A DNA stretch of 56,841 nt from Acidobacteriota bacterium. Its GTDB lineage: Bacteria > Acidobacteriota > Terriglobia > Terriglobales > Acidobacteriaceae. The translations under genes and the position numbers were made by a program. Under the pieces are notes generated by a model. That model saw only the letters and a program-made list of their open reading frames with translations, had not been told where the DNA came from and searched no databases. The stretch spans positions 1 through 56,841 of the forward strand of contig JAJXWA010000015.1 of assembly GCA_021781795.1 (NCBI GenBank), read 5' to 3'. Below are positions 43,143-51,039 of this stretch, piece after piece (within the stretch, counting starts at the first letter, position 1; each line of letters opens with the position of its first letter).

Positions 43143-44815
43143 TCCCGCTTGCGCTCCAGCAGGTTTCCACGCGCGTCTTCGGCGCGGGTGCGCTCGGGCT
43201 TGCCGTCAGCCTTTCCGCACTTGCCTGGGCCCAACCGCACACCGCAGCCGCTCCGGCCGCATCTCCGCTTCATCTGCTCCGCGCAGACAACTTCCACAGC
43301 TACATCGTCCAGTTCGCCGCCGACGAGCGCGAAGCCACCGGCAAGGCTCCAGCCACCGACCCCTGGCCATGGCTTGAGGCCAACATTCCCTTCTTCTCGA
43401 GCTCCGACAAGCAGTTTGAAGAGATGTACTACTTCCGCTGGTACGCCTGGCAAAAGCACATCGTCCAAACCAGCCGCGGAACCCTCATCACTGAGTGGCT
43501 CCCCAAACCCGACGCGCCCGACGGCTTCTACGGCGCGCTTCCGGACGCCGCGCCCTTGCATCTTGGCGAGGCCCGCTGGCTGCGCAATCCCCGCATCGCT
43601 TCCGACTACGCGCGCTTCTGGATCTCCCCCGGCGCCGACCCGCGTAAATACAGCTTTCCCCTCGCCGACAGCGTCCGCAACGTCGTCCTCGCCACCGGCG
43701 ATGCCAGCCTCGGCACCGAGATGCTCCCCGGTCTCATCGAAAACGACAAGGCCTGGGACGACCATCTCGATCCCGGCATCGGCCTCTACTGGCAAATCGA
43801 CACGCGCGACGCCATGGAGAAGTCGATCGGCGGCGACGGCTATCGCACGCCGCTCAACAGCTACATGCTCGCCGACGCGCGCGCCATCGCCGCCTTCGCC
43901 ACCGCCGCGGGCCAGCCCACCCTCGCCGCACAGTACACCACCAAAGCGCAGATGCTCCAGCGCCTCATCGACACCCGCCTCTGGAACGTGCGCGACCAGT
44001 TCTACGAAGACCTCTCGCCGTCCGCCGACTCCGGCATCCGCCGCGAAAAGCGCTTCAAAGATCCCGGCACCGTCCTCCAGTTCTCCGGCGTCCGCGAACT
44101 CATTGGCTACATTCCGTGGCTCTTTTACCAGCCGCCCATCGACCACGCCGTGGCGTGGCGTCAGCTCTTCGATCCCCACGGCTTTGCGGGCAAATACGGC
44201 CCCACCACCGCCGAGCGCCGCAGCCCGCGCTTCCGCTTCGCCTCGACGGACCAGTGCACCTGGAACGGCCCATCCTGGCCCTACGCCACCACGCAAACTC
44301 TGCTCGCCCTCGCGAATCTCTTGAACGGCCCCGCGCAGCCTGACATCACCGCCGCGCAGTACTACCAGCTCTTCGCCAACTACGTCCTCTCGCAGCACTT
44401 CAAGCTGCCCTCCGGCCGCGCCATCGACTGGATTGACGAAGACCTCGACGCCGACACTGACGAGTGGATCGCCAAAAACATGCTCCTCGCCAAGGGCAAG
44501 CAAGTCGGCCGCGGCAACTACTACAACCACTCCGGCTTTGCTGACCCGCTCATCACCGGCCTCCTCGGCCTGCGCCCGCGCGCCGACAACACCCTCGTCC
44601 TGCATCCACTCCTGCCCGCCGGCCAGTGGGGCTACTTCGCCCTCGACGGCCTGCCCTACCATGGCCACATCCTCACCATCGTCTATGACGCCACCGGCCG
44701 CCACTACCACCGCGGCCGCGGCCTCACGCTCTACGTCGATGGAAAGCAACTCGCGCATCGCGCCACGCTCGGCCCTCTGCAGGCAGAGATCCCAGCGCCG
44801 AGGCCCGCGCCATGA
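43139..44815 (+). CDS. Secreted (alpha/alpha)6-barrel glycosidase, MGH1-like
   Basis: A 558-residue protein with an N-terminal signal (FGAGALGLAVSLSALAWA) and a helical-barrel sequence resembling the mannosylglycerate-hydrolase/glycogen-debranching group: EEMYYFRWYAWQKHIV, DDHLDPGIGLYWQIDTRDAM, CTWNGPSWPYATTQTLLALA and a C-terminal beta part ending in VDGKQLAHRATLGPLQAE. Acidic residues in the second and third blocks are candidates for catalysis. It lies in the middle of the acid-sugar operon with 4-base overlaps on both sides, so an extracytoplasmic enzyme is made from the same message as cytoplasmic enzymes. The substrate is unknown; a uronic-acid-bearing pectin oligosaccharide is plausible. 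Confidence 0.68.
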   Translation: MIPLALQQVSTRVFGAGALGLAVSLSALAWAQPHTAAAPAASPLHLLRADNFHSYIVQFAADEREATGKAPATDPWPWLEANIPFFSSSDKQFEEMYYFRWYAWQKHIVQTSRGTLITEWLPKPDAPDGFYGALPDAAPLHLGEARWLRNPRIASDYARFWISPGADPRKYSFPLADSVRNVVLATGDASLGTEMLPGLIENDKAWDDHLDPGIGLYWQIDTRDAMEKSIGGDGYRTPLNSYMLADARAIAAFATAAGQPTLAAQYTTKAQMLQRLIDTRLWNVRDQFYEDLSPSADSGIRREKRFKDPGTVLQFSGVRELIGYIPWLFYQPPIDHAVAWRQLFDPHGFAGKYGPTTAERRSPRFRFASTDQCTWNGPSWPYATTQTLLALANLLNGPAQPDITAAQYYQLFANYVLSQHFKLPSGRAIDWIDEDLDADTDEWIAKNMLLAKGKQVGRGNYYNHSGFADPLITGLLGLRPRADNTLVLHPLLPAGQWGYFALDGLPYHGHILTIVYDATGRHYHRGRGLTLYVDGKQLAHRATLGPLQAEIPAPRPAP

Positions 44816-47124
44816 AACGCCCAAAGGAACACCGCACCGTGCCCATCTTCCTCAAGACCACCGCGGCCACTCTCGCGCTCGTCGCTGCATCGCTCGCCGC
44901 GCAACAGCCCGGCAAGCTGCATATCGACACGACGCAGATTCCCGCCGGTTCCTTCCGCATGGGCGCCGACGCGCAAACCCTCCCCGCTTCCATCACGCAA
45001 GGCTTCGGCGTCATGTCCCCGCGCCCCGCGCACGGCGACTTCGACGAGTTCCCCGCGCATCGCGTGACGATCACGCACGGCTTCGACCTCGCCACGCATC
45101 TCATCACCGTCGCCGAGTTTCAGCAGTTCGATCCCGCCTACAAGTCCGTCGCCGCGTATCCCGACTACGCCGCCGGCATCAGTTATCCGCAGGCCGTCGC
45201 CTTCTGCGCGTGGCTCTCCAAGAAAGAAGGCAAGCCCTACCGCCTACCCACGGAGGCCGAGTGGGAGTACGTCGCCCGTGCCGGCCATCAAACGCCTTTC
45301 TTCACCGGCGACACGCCCCCCGCGCCCGGCACGCCCAACCCCTGGGGCGTCGTCCTCGGCGAAGGCACGCCCGAGTGGGTCGCCGATTGGTACGGCCCCT
45401 ACGCCTCCGCCTCGCAGACCGATCCCACCGGCCCCGCCACCGGCCACTTCCGCGTCGTCCGCGGCGGCGGCCTCGACTTCCGCAAGTCCGGCGCCGGTGC
45501 ATCCAAATCCGGCACCATCGTCCCCGCCATGGCTCCCTACTTCGCGCGCTCCGCCAACCGCGCCAGCATCGCCCCCAGCTATGCCTCCGCCAGCGGCAAC
45601 ATCGGCTTCCGCGTCGTCCAGGCCCCGCCGCTCACGCCGCATCCCGCACCTGCCGCCGCACACTTCTTTGAAACCGGCGTCAAGCAGACGCCCGTCGACC
45701 TCACCCTCGGCCCCGATCCCGCAAAGCCCTTCTTCCATCTCCACGAGCTCTTCCCCAACCTAAACGGCAAATCCATGCCCGAGATCGGCTGGCGCATCGG
45801 CCTCGCGCGCGGCCTCGGCATCGGCTACCACAACTCCGCCATCCAGGTCCTCAGCAACGGCGACCTCCTCGCCGCCTACTACAACACGCCCGACAAGGAA
45901 GACGACCCCGACCAGACCATCCTCGTGATGCGCCGCCGCGCCGGAGCGGAAGACTGGGACATGCCCGAACCGTGGCCCTACTTCGCCGACGCCGCCAACG
46001 CCGCGCCCGTCTTCTGGAATGACCACGGCAAGCTCTGGCTCTTCTGGGGATTTCCCCGCCTCATTGGCGCGCCACCCTTTGCGTACATCACCTCGCTCGA
46101 CAACGGCGTCACCTGGAGCCCCGTCCAATTCCCCCACTTCCCCGCGCCCATAGGACGCTACGTCTCGCAGCCCATCAACTCCATCGTGCGCACCGCCGAC
46201 GGCTCCATCCTCTTGCCCACCGACTCCACCGGCCGCGACGCCGACGGCAACGGCTCCATCTCTGCCGTCTGGGGCACACACGACGAAGGCCAAAACTGGT
46301 ATGACGCCGGCGGACGCACCGCGGGCCGCCACACCACCATCGTCCTCGCGCGCAACGGCGACATCCTGGGCTACGGCGGCAAAAACTCCGCCATCGACGG
46401 CCACATGCCGCTCGCCACCAGCAGTGACGGCGGCAAGACCTGGCGCAAATCCGCCACGCCCTTCGACGAACTCATGAGCGGCGAGCGCCCCAGCGTCCTC
46501 CGCCTCGCCTCCGGCCGTCTCTTCTTCGTCGCCGATTCCAATCCCACCCACCAGAAGCACATCCACAAAGACGGCGCCTACGTCGCGCTGTCCGACGATG
46601 ACGGCGCGACATGGAAGCAGAAGCGCCTGCCCGCCGGCATCCTCACCGTCGGCTACGTCACCGCCACGCAGGGCCCCGACGGCATCATCCACATCGCCAC
46701 ATCCAAGAACACCGTCAACTACGAAATCGAATTGAACGAATCCTGGATTCTCTCCGACGCGCCCGCCGTCCCCGAACCCACAACGATCCACAACATCACT
46801 TACCATCAGGAGCGCTGGCCCAGCGGCAAACTCAAAGCCACTTGGTCCACCGGCCGTGCCAGCGATGGCCGCATCCTCCTTGAAGGCCCGCAGACCCTCT
46901 ACGACGAAGCCGGACGCAAGCAGTGGACCGCAACCTTCCACCTCGGCAGAAAAACCGGCGACGAGCGCTTCTACCGCGCAGACGGCTCCCTCGCGTGGCA
47001 AAAATCCTACGCGTCCGACGGCAGCTGGACCTGGCGCACCTTCGACGAAGCAGGCCGCCAGACCTCCGAATCGAAGTGGCAAGGCAAGGCGCTCCTCAAC
47101 GCCACCTTCCCCGGAGAGCAATAA
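44812..47124 (+). CDS. Three-domain secreted protein: FGE-like, sialidase-fold propeller, MORN/YwqK-like
   Basis: A 770-residue protein with a signal peptide (FLKTTAATLALVAASLAA). Residues 38-270 are an FGE-sulfatase/SUMF1 fold (QIPAGSFRMGAD; YRLPTEAEWEYVARAG; RVVRGGGLDF; RSANRASIAP; NIGFRVV). The only cysteine there is C132, so the active-site cysteine pair of formylglycine-generating enzymes is missing. Residues about 300-660 are a sialidase-type propeller with Asp-box turns (SLDNGVTWSP, THDEGQNWYD, SSDGGKTWRK, SDDDGATWKQ). Residues about 665-770 are YwqK/MORN_2-like repeats (YHQERWPSGKLKATWS; FYRADGSLAWQKSYAS). It is coupled to the glycosidase before it by ATGA. Carbohydrate binding or hydrolysis is likely; the FGE part is perhaps a binding module. 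Confidence 0.75.
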   Translation: MKRPKEHRTVPIFLKTTAATLALVAASLAAQQPGKLHIDTTQIPAGSFRMGADAQTLPASITQGFGVMSPRPAHGDFDEFPAHRVTITHGFDLATHLITVAEFQQFDPAYKSVAAYPDYAAGISYPQAVAFCAWLSKKEGKPYRLPTEAEWEYVARAGHQTPFFTGDTPPAPGTPNPWGVVLGEGTPEWVADWYGPYASASQTDPTGPATGHFRVVRGGGLDFRKSGAGASKSGTIVPAMAPYFARSANRASIAPSYASASGNIGFRVVQAPPLTPHPAPAAAHFFETGVKQTPVDLTLGPDPAKPFFHLHELFPNLNGKSMPEIGWRIGLARGLGIGYHNSAIQVLSNGDLLAAYYNTPDKEDDPDQTILVMRRRAGAEDWDMPEPWPYFADAANAAPVFWNDHGKLWLFWGFPRLIGAPPFAYITSLDNGVTWSPVQFPHFPAPIGRYVSQPINSIVRTADGSILLPTDSTGRDADGNGSISAVWGTHDEGQNWYDAGGRTAGRHTTIVLARNGDILGYGGKNSAIDGHMPLATSSDGGKTWRKSATPFDELMSGERPSVLRLASGRLFFVADSNPTHQKHIHKDGAYVALSDDDGATWKQKRLPAGILTVGYVTATQGPDGIIHIATSKNTVNYEIELNESWILSDAPAVPEPTTIHNITYHQERWPSGKLKATWSTGRASDGRILLEGPQTLYDEAGRKQWTATFHLGRKTGDERFYRADGSLAWQKSYASDGSWTWRTFDEAGRQTSESKWQGKALLNATFPGEQ

Positions 47125-47156
47125 CCATGCGCCCGTTGCAGCGCCTGTTGACCCGT

Positions 47157-47204
47157 GGGTGCCCCATCCAATGCGCGGCCTCATCGCGCATTGGGCGGGA
47201 AACC
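47157..47204. repeat. Hairpin repeat (copy B) in the leader of the GH43 gene
   Basis: GGGTGCCCCATCC (47157-47169) and GGGCGGGAAACC (47193-47204) bracket a stem of about 15 bp with one mismatch and one G-T pair (CCAATGCGCG against CGCGCATTGG), with loop GCCTCAT. The ends match the other copies of the family while the inner stem differs. It lies between an ATG with a good ribosome binding site (47127) and the ATG that opens the signal peptide (47238). Confidence 0.7.
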
Positions 47205-47237
47205 AAGAACCCTGCATTGAAATCTTCGCGCAGGAAC

Positions 47238-48215
47238 ATGGCCCGTCTGTTCCAACGGATGACCATTCTGTTCCTCGCTGCCATCGTCGCGTCTGCCACC
47301 GGCCAGGCCCAGCCCGCATCCTCCCACGGCGCATGGCTCTTCGCCTACTTCAAAGAGCCCGGCAACCAAGGCATCTATCTCGCGCTCAGCCGCGACGGCC
47401 TCCACTACACGCCGCTCAACGACGGCCAGCCCTGGGTCGTCCCCGCGCAGCCCGGCGAGCTCATGCGCGACGTCTTTCTCACCCGCGGCCCCGATCACCG
47501 CTTCCAGATGGTCTGGACATGGAACTGGCACGGCGACACCCTCGGCCACGCCGCATCGGCCGACCTGTTCACCTGGTCGCCGCAGCAGCAGATCCCCATC
47601 ATGCAGGCCTTCCCCGCCACCAGCAACGTCTGGGCGCCGGAGACCTACTGGGACGCCGAGAAGAAGCAGTGGCTCCTCATCTGGTCCAGCTCCATGAAAG
47701 ACGCAACCACCGGCAACCGCATCTGGTTCGCCCTCACGCCCGACTTCCAGAGCTTCTCCATGCCCGCCATCTTCTTCGACCCCGGCTACGTCACCATCGA
47801 CGCAACGATCTTCCACCCGACGCCGGAGCACGGCCGCACCGGCCCCTGGCGCCTCATCTTCAAAGACCAGACCCTCGACCCGCTCACCTATCAGGAACGC
47901 GTCGCCACCGGCCCCACGCTCGAAGGGCCGTGGACGCACATCTCCGGCCCCATCAACGAGAGCTGGTCCGAAGGCCCGTCCGCCATCCAGCTCGGTCGCC
48001 GCTTCATCGTCTTCTACGATCACTACCGCGCCCCGCACGCGCGCTATGAGGCCGTCGCCACCACCGACTGGAAGCACTGGCAGGACATCACCGCCGAAAC
48101 CTCACTGCCCGGTGGCTGCAAGCACGGCAGCTTCCTCCGGATCACCGACGCCGAAGCCGCACGCCTGCTCCAGCGCCACGACGCACCATCGAAGCAACCT
48201 CTCGCAGCGCACTAA
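47238..48215 (+). CDS. Secreted GH43-family glycosidase
   Basis: A 325-residue protein with a signal peptide (MTILFLAAIVASATGQAQ) and a five-bladed propeller of GH43. The three catalytic acids can be placed: the base in MRDVFLTRG, the pKa modulator in TIDATIF, and the acid in SWSEGPSAI; the WAPE motif (NVWAPETYWD) is also present. GH43 enzymes remove arabinose, xylose or galactose side chains from pectin and xylan. I start at 47238, before the signal peptide. An ATG at 47127 has a better ribosome binding site (GGAGAG) and is in frame, but using it would translate the hairpin repeat into about 28 extra residues. Confidence 0.82.
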   Translation: MARLFQRMTILFLAAIVASATGQAQPASSHGAWLFAYFKEPGNQGIYLALSRDGLHYTPLNDGQPWVVPAQPGELMRDVFLTRGPDHRFQMVWTWNWHGDTLGHAASADLFTWSPQQQIPIMQAFPATSNVWAPETYWDAEKKQWLLIWSSSMKDATTGNRIWFALTPDFQSFSMPAIFFDPGYVTIDATIFHPTPEHGRTGPWRLIFKDQTLDPLTYQERVATGPTLEGPWTHISGPINESWSEGPSAIQLGRRFIVFYDHYRAPHARYEAVATTDWKHWQDITAETSLPGGCKHGSFLRITDAEAARLLQRHDAPSKQPLAAH

Positions 48216-48218
48216 CTC

Positions 48219-48264
48219 GGGATGCCCCAGGTCTCGATTTTGAGACCTGGGAAAGGACGAACCT
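48219..48264. repeat. Hairpin repeat (copy C1)
   Basis: GGGATGCCCC begins the element; CCCAGGTCTC (48226-48235) and GAGACCTGGG (48242-48251) are exact reverse complements around the loop GATTTT, a perfect 10-bp stem, followed by the family end GGGAAAGG. It sits 3 bases after the GH43 stop and could serve as a transcription end for that gene. Confidence 0.65.
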
Positions 48265-48275
48265 CGTCGGTCGCC

Positions 48276-48326
48276 GGATGCCCCATTCATGACGTCCGCG
48301 CAGCGGAGGGCATGGGTGGGAAAGCA
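48276..48326. repeat. Hairpin repeat (copy C2)
   Basis: GGATGCCCCATTC (48276-48288) and GGGTGGGAAAGCA (48314-48326) bracket an imperfect stem (CCCATTCATG...GTCCGC against GCGGA...CATGGGTGGG) with a short loop. It follows copy C1 by 11 bases and lies 30 bases before the stop of the convergent 891-aa glycosidase gene, so the two copies fill the gap between the convergent genes. Confidence 0.65.
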
Positions 48327-48356
48327 AGAATGCCCGTTGTCGCACTTTGAGCGGCT

Positions 48357-51032
48357 TTACTCAAACAGCCAGTCCAGATTCTCCCCGCCGCCCGCGTTCT
48401 GCGCCTCATTCACGTGCGGCGCAATGTGCAGATCCTCCGGCACAAATCCCAGCACCACATACGCGCCTCTGCCCATGTCCAGCTCGCTCTCGCCGGCGGG
48501 CAGCGGCTTGGCCCACACGGCCATCGGCGCCAGCTTGCCCGCCGCCACCGCATTCAGCATCACCAGGTTCCACTGCTCCGTCTCCGGGTCCAGCACGGAA
48601 TCCCTCCGCCACGCATCCTGCACAAAGCCCACCAGAATCTGCGCCGGCTTGTCGAGCTTCACGCGCAGCGTCCCGCCCTCGCGCGAGGCGATGCGAATCC
48701 CGCGCAGCCCGTTCAGCTCCGGCGCGAGATTCGAAATCGTCACGCCGCGATCCGCAAACACCGCCGCGCCCTGCGCCACCGTGAACGCCTCCCCCGCCCC
48801 CGGCAGCAGTGTAAACGCCACCTGCGGCAGCGGCCCCGTCGCCTGATTCGTTTGCACGCCCTCGCCGCTCTCCAGCAGCGCGCGCCGCTTGCGAAACGTC
48901 GCCAGCTCCTTCTCATACATCGGCAGGCACTGCTGCCAGTTGGGAAACTGCTTCATCCCGCCGCGAAACGGAATCTGCCGCTGCGTCGTCTCCATCGCCG
49001 TCGCCGTCACATACGCCGGCCCCGCCAGCGCCGTCAGCGCGCGAAACCTCTCCACGCTCGCCGCCAGCAGCCCATCCGCCTGCTGCAGATGCGCCGCGTC
49101 GTGGTCATACCCATACAGCATCACCTGCTCCGCCGCCTTCGTCTTCGCGTTGTAGAACTCCATCAGCAGCGCAATGCACCTCAGATCATTCACCACGCGC
49201 GCATACTCGGCCTTGTTCTTGGTCACAAACGGCGCCGCCGCCTTTGCCGCCGCCACGGCCTGCTGCGAAGCCTCCACCGTCGCGTCGCTCACGCCCAGCG
49301 GCGACTCGCCGTGATGCGGCTCGTGCTTCACCTCTTCGGCCACATATTCATCCAGCCGCTCTCCCGGCGGCCCGTCGCCCGTCCACAGCGTCGCCGCCGG
49401 GTTGTACCGCGCCGGGTCAATCAACTGCGGCATCGTCATGCCCAGCGTGAAGGCCTGCCGGTTGCCCTCCGTGATTCCGATGCGCGGCAGCAGACGCGGC
49501 TGGCAAGGCCCCGCCAGCGTGTACGCCTCCAGCAGCTTCGCGCCCGCTTCGCTGCTTCCATAGCGCGCCGCGAATTGCGCCGTCCAGTACGCGCGCTCCT
49601 TCTCCGGCTCGCGGTTGGGATTCCACGCATACCGCCCAAACGCCGCAAACCAGATCCAGTCGCGCTCCGTCTGCTCCAGCCGCGGCTCCGTCTTGTCTCC
49701 CGACCACGGCCAGTCCCAGTAGCGCAGCGGATACAGATGCAATCCCTCAATCCCGATGCGCTGAAAAGTCGTCAGCGTCTGCCGGATGAAATCCGGATCG
49801 CCCCATCGAAACGGCTCCAGGTTCGACAGCAGATGTACATTCGCAATCGCCACATTCGAGTTCTCCGCCAGCATCGTGAAGCGGTCCCGCACCGTGCCGC
49901 GCACATTCGTCCACGTCAGCGACTCGCCATTCCACTTGAACATCGTGTCGATGTTTGAGTAGAGCGGCGTCGCCGCCTTCATCACATCGTCAATGTCCGT
50001 TGCATGCGCTCGCACCACAATCGGCGGCTCCGTCGTGATGCCCGCTTCTTTCAGCCCATCCTTCACGCCGGGGATGATCGTCTGCGTCAGCCACTCCGCG
50101 CCGTAGTGCGGACTCATCGCCTCGCCCAGCGTCATCATCAGCCCCGCATGCGGATACTCCTTCACAAACTCCGAGATCGCATACCGCGTGTACGCGCTCG
50201 CCTCCGCATTCGGCGCTGCCAGGTGATACGGCAGATGATGCGCCCGCGCAAACGTGTGCGACAGGTGAATGTTGTAGAAGCCCTGCAGCACCCAGATGCC
50301 GCGCTTGTCCGCCTCTGCCGTCAGCCACTGGAACATCGCAATGTTCTGCTCCAGTTGCGCCTCCGGCAGCTCTCGCGCCTCCGGATACCGCGGCAGCTTC
50401 AGCAGACTCGTAAACGGATGCCCGTTCCACAGATAGAGCGTGTTGTAGCGCTCCTCGGCCAGCATGTCCAGATACTTCAGCCACGCCGCCTTGTCGTAGA
50501 AGAACGGAAAATTCTCCGGCGTGTAGAGATAGTCGTACTCCGCGCCGTCATACGTAATCTCCTGCTTCTGCATCCCGATGCACGTCCCGCGCAGCTTCAG
50601 TGCCGGGTGCTCCATGTCGTGAATGCCCACCGGCAGCGCGCCCGCGGCCCGCACGCGATCCGCCAGCTCCAGCTCGCCATACAACACGCCCGAGGCATCG
50701 CTGCCCGCCACCACCCACGTCTTCCCCACTTGTTGGATGAGAAACGCTTCCTTTGCCTGCGGCCAGAACTCCGGCAGATCCATGCGCTCCATCGCGGCCG
50801 AGCTGCGCAGACCCACCAGCACGCGCGCTCCCGCCGGCGCACTCTTCACCGTCGCCAGCGCCGCGCGCAGTTGCTCCGCACCCCACAGCTCGCGCGCGCT
50901 CGCATGTTGCGCTGTCACCACCGGCACCGGCACCGCCACCGCGTGCAATCCCGCACACGCTGCCAGCACGAACACACACAAACCCAACAGCCGCGCCCGT
51001 CCGCGCAGCGTCTTTTCCTGGATTCTCATCAT
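48357..51032 (-). CDS. Secreted large glycosidase of GH67/GH138-like architecture
   Basis: An 891-residue protein with a signal peptide (LLGLCVFVLAACAGLHAVAV). Residues about 40-130 resemble the N-terminal domain of GH67/GH20 enzymes (LWGAEQLRAALATVKSAPAG; WVVAGSDASGVLYGELELAD). A long TIM-barrel-like region follows (YNTLYLWNGHPFTSLLKLPR; HAGLMMTLGEAMSPHYGAEW; NIDTMFKWNGESLTW), then a helical part and a C-terminal beta domain (LRVKLDKPAQILVGFV). The length and order suggest GH67-like enzymes or GH138, an alpha-galacturonidase family acting on rhamnogalacturonan II; I cannot prove either. Glutamates in TLGEAMS and KWNGESL are catalytic candidates. It lies 7 bases behind the clan GH-A gene. Confidence 0.62.
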   Translation of the reverse strand: MMRIQEKTLRGRARLLGLCVFVLAACAGLHAVAVPVPVVTAQHASARELWGAEQLRAALATVKSAPAGARVLVGLRSSAAMERMDLPEFWPQAKEAFLIQQVGKTWVVAGSDASGVLYGELELADRVRAAGALPVGIHDMEHPALKLRGTCIGMQKQEITYDGAEYDYLYTPENFPFFYDKAAWLKYLDMLAEERYNTLYLWNGHPFTSLLKLPRYPEARELPEAQLEQNIAMFQWLTAEADKRGIWVLQGFYNIHLSHTFARAHHLPYHLAAPNAEASAYTRYAISEFVKEYPHAGLMMTLGEAMSPHYGAEWLTQTIIPGVKDGLKEAGITTEPPIVVRAHATDIDDVMKAATPLYSNIDTMFKWNGESLTWTNVRGTVRDRFTMLAENSNVAIANVHLLSNLEPFRWGDPDFIRQTLTTFQRIGIEGLHLYPLRYWDWPWSGDKTEPRLEQTERDWIWFAAFGRYAWNPNREPEKERAYWTAQFAARYGSSEAGAKLLEAYTLAGPCQPRLLPRIGITEGNRQAFTLGMTMPQLIDPARYNPAATLWTGDGPPGERLDEYVAEEVKHEPHHGESPLGVSDATVEASQQAVAAAKAAAPFVTKNKAEYARVVNDLRCIALLMEFYNAKTKAAEQVMLYGYDHDAAHLQQADGLLAASVERFRALTALAGPAYVTATAMETTQRQIPFRGGMKQFPNWQQCLPMYEKELATFRKRRALLESGEGVQTNQATGPLPQVAFTLLPGAGEAFTVAQGAAVFADRGVTISNLAPELNGLRGIRIASREGGTLRVKLDKPAQILVGFVQDAWRRDSVLDPETEQWNLVMLNAVAAGKLAPMAVWAKPLPAGESELDMGRGAYVVLGFVPEDLHIAPHVNEAQNAGGGENLDWLFE

Positions 51033-51039
51033 GATTCGC

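Noticed and set aside
44812..45630. Formylglycine-generating enzyme activity and a sulfatase system
   Set aside because: The catalytic cysteine pair is absent and no sulfatase gene with a C-x-P-x-R motif was found in the window.
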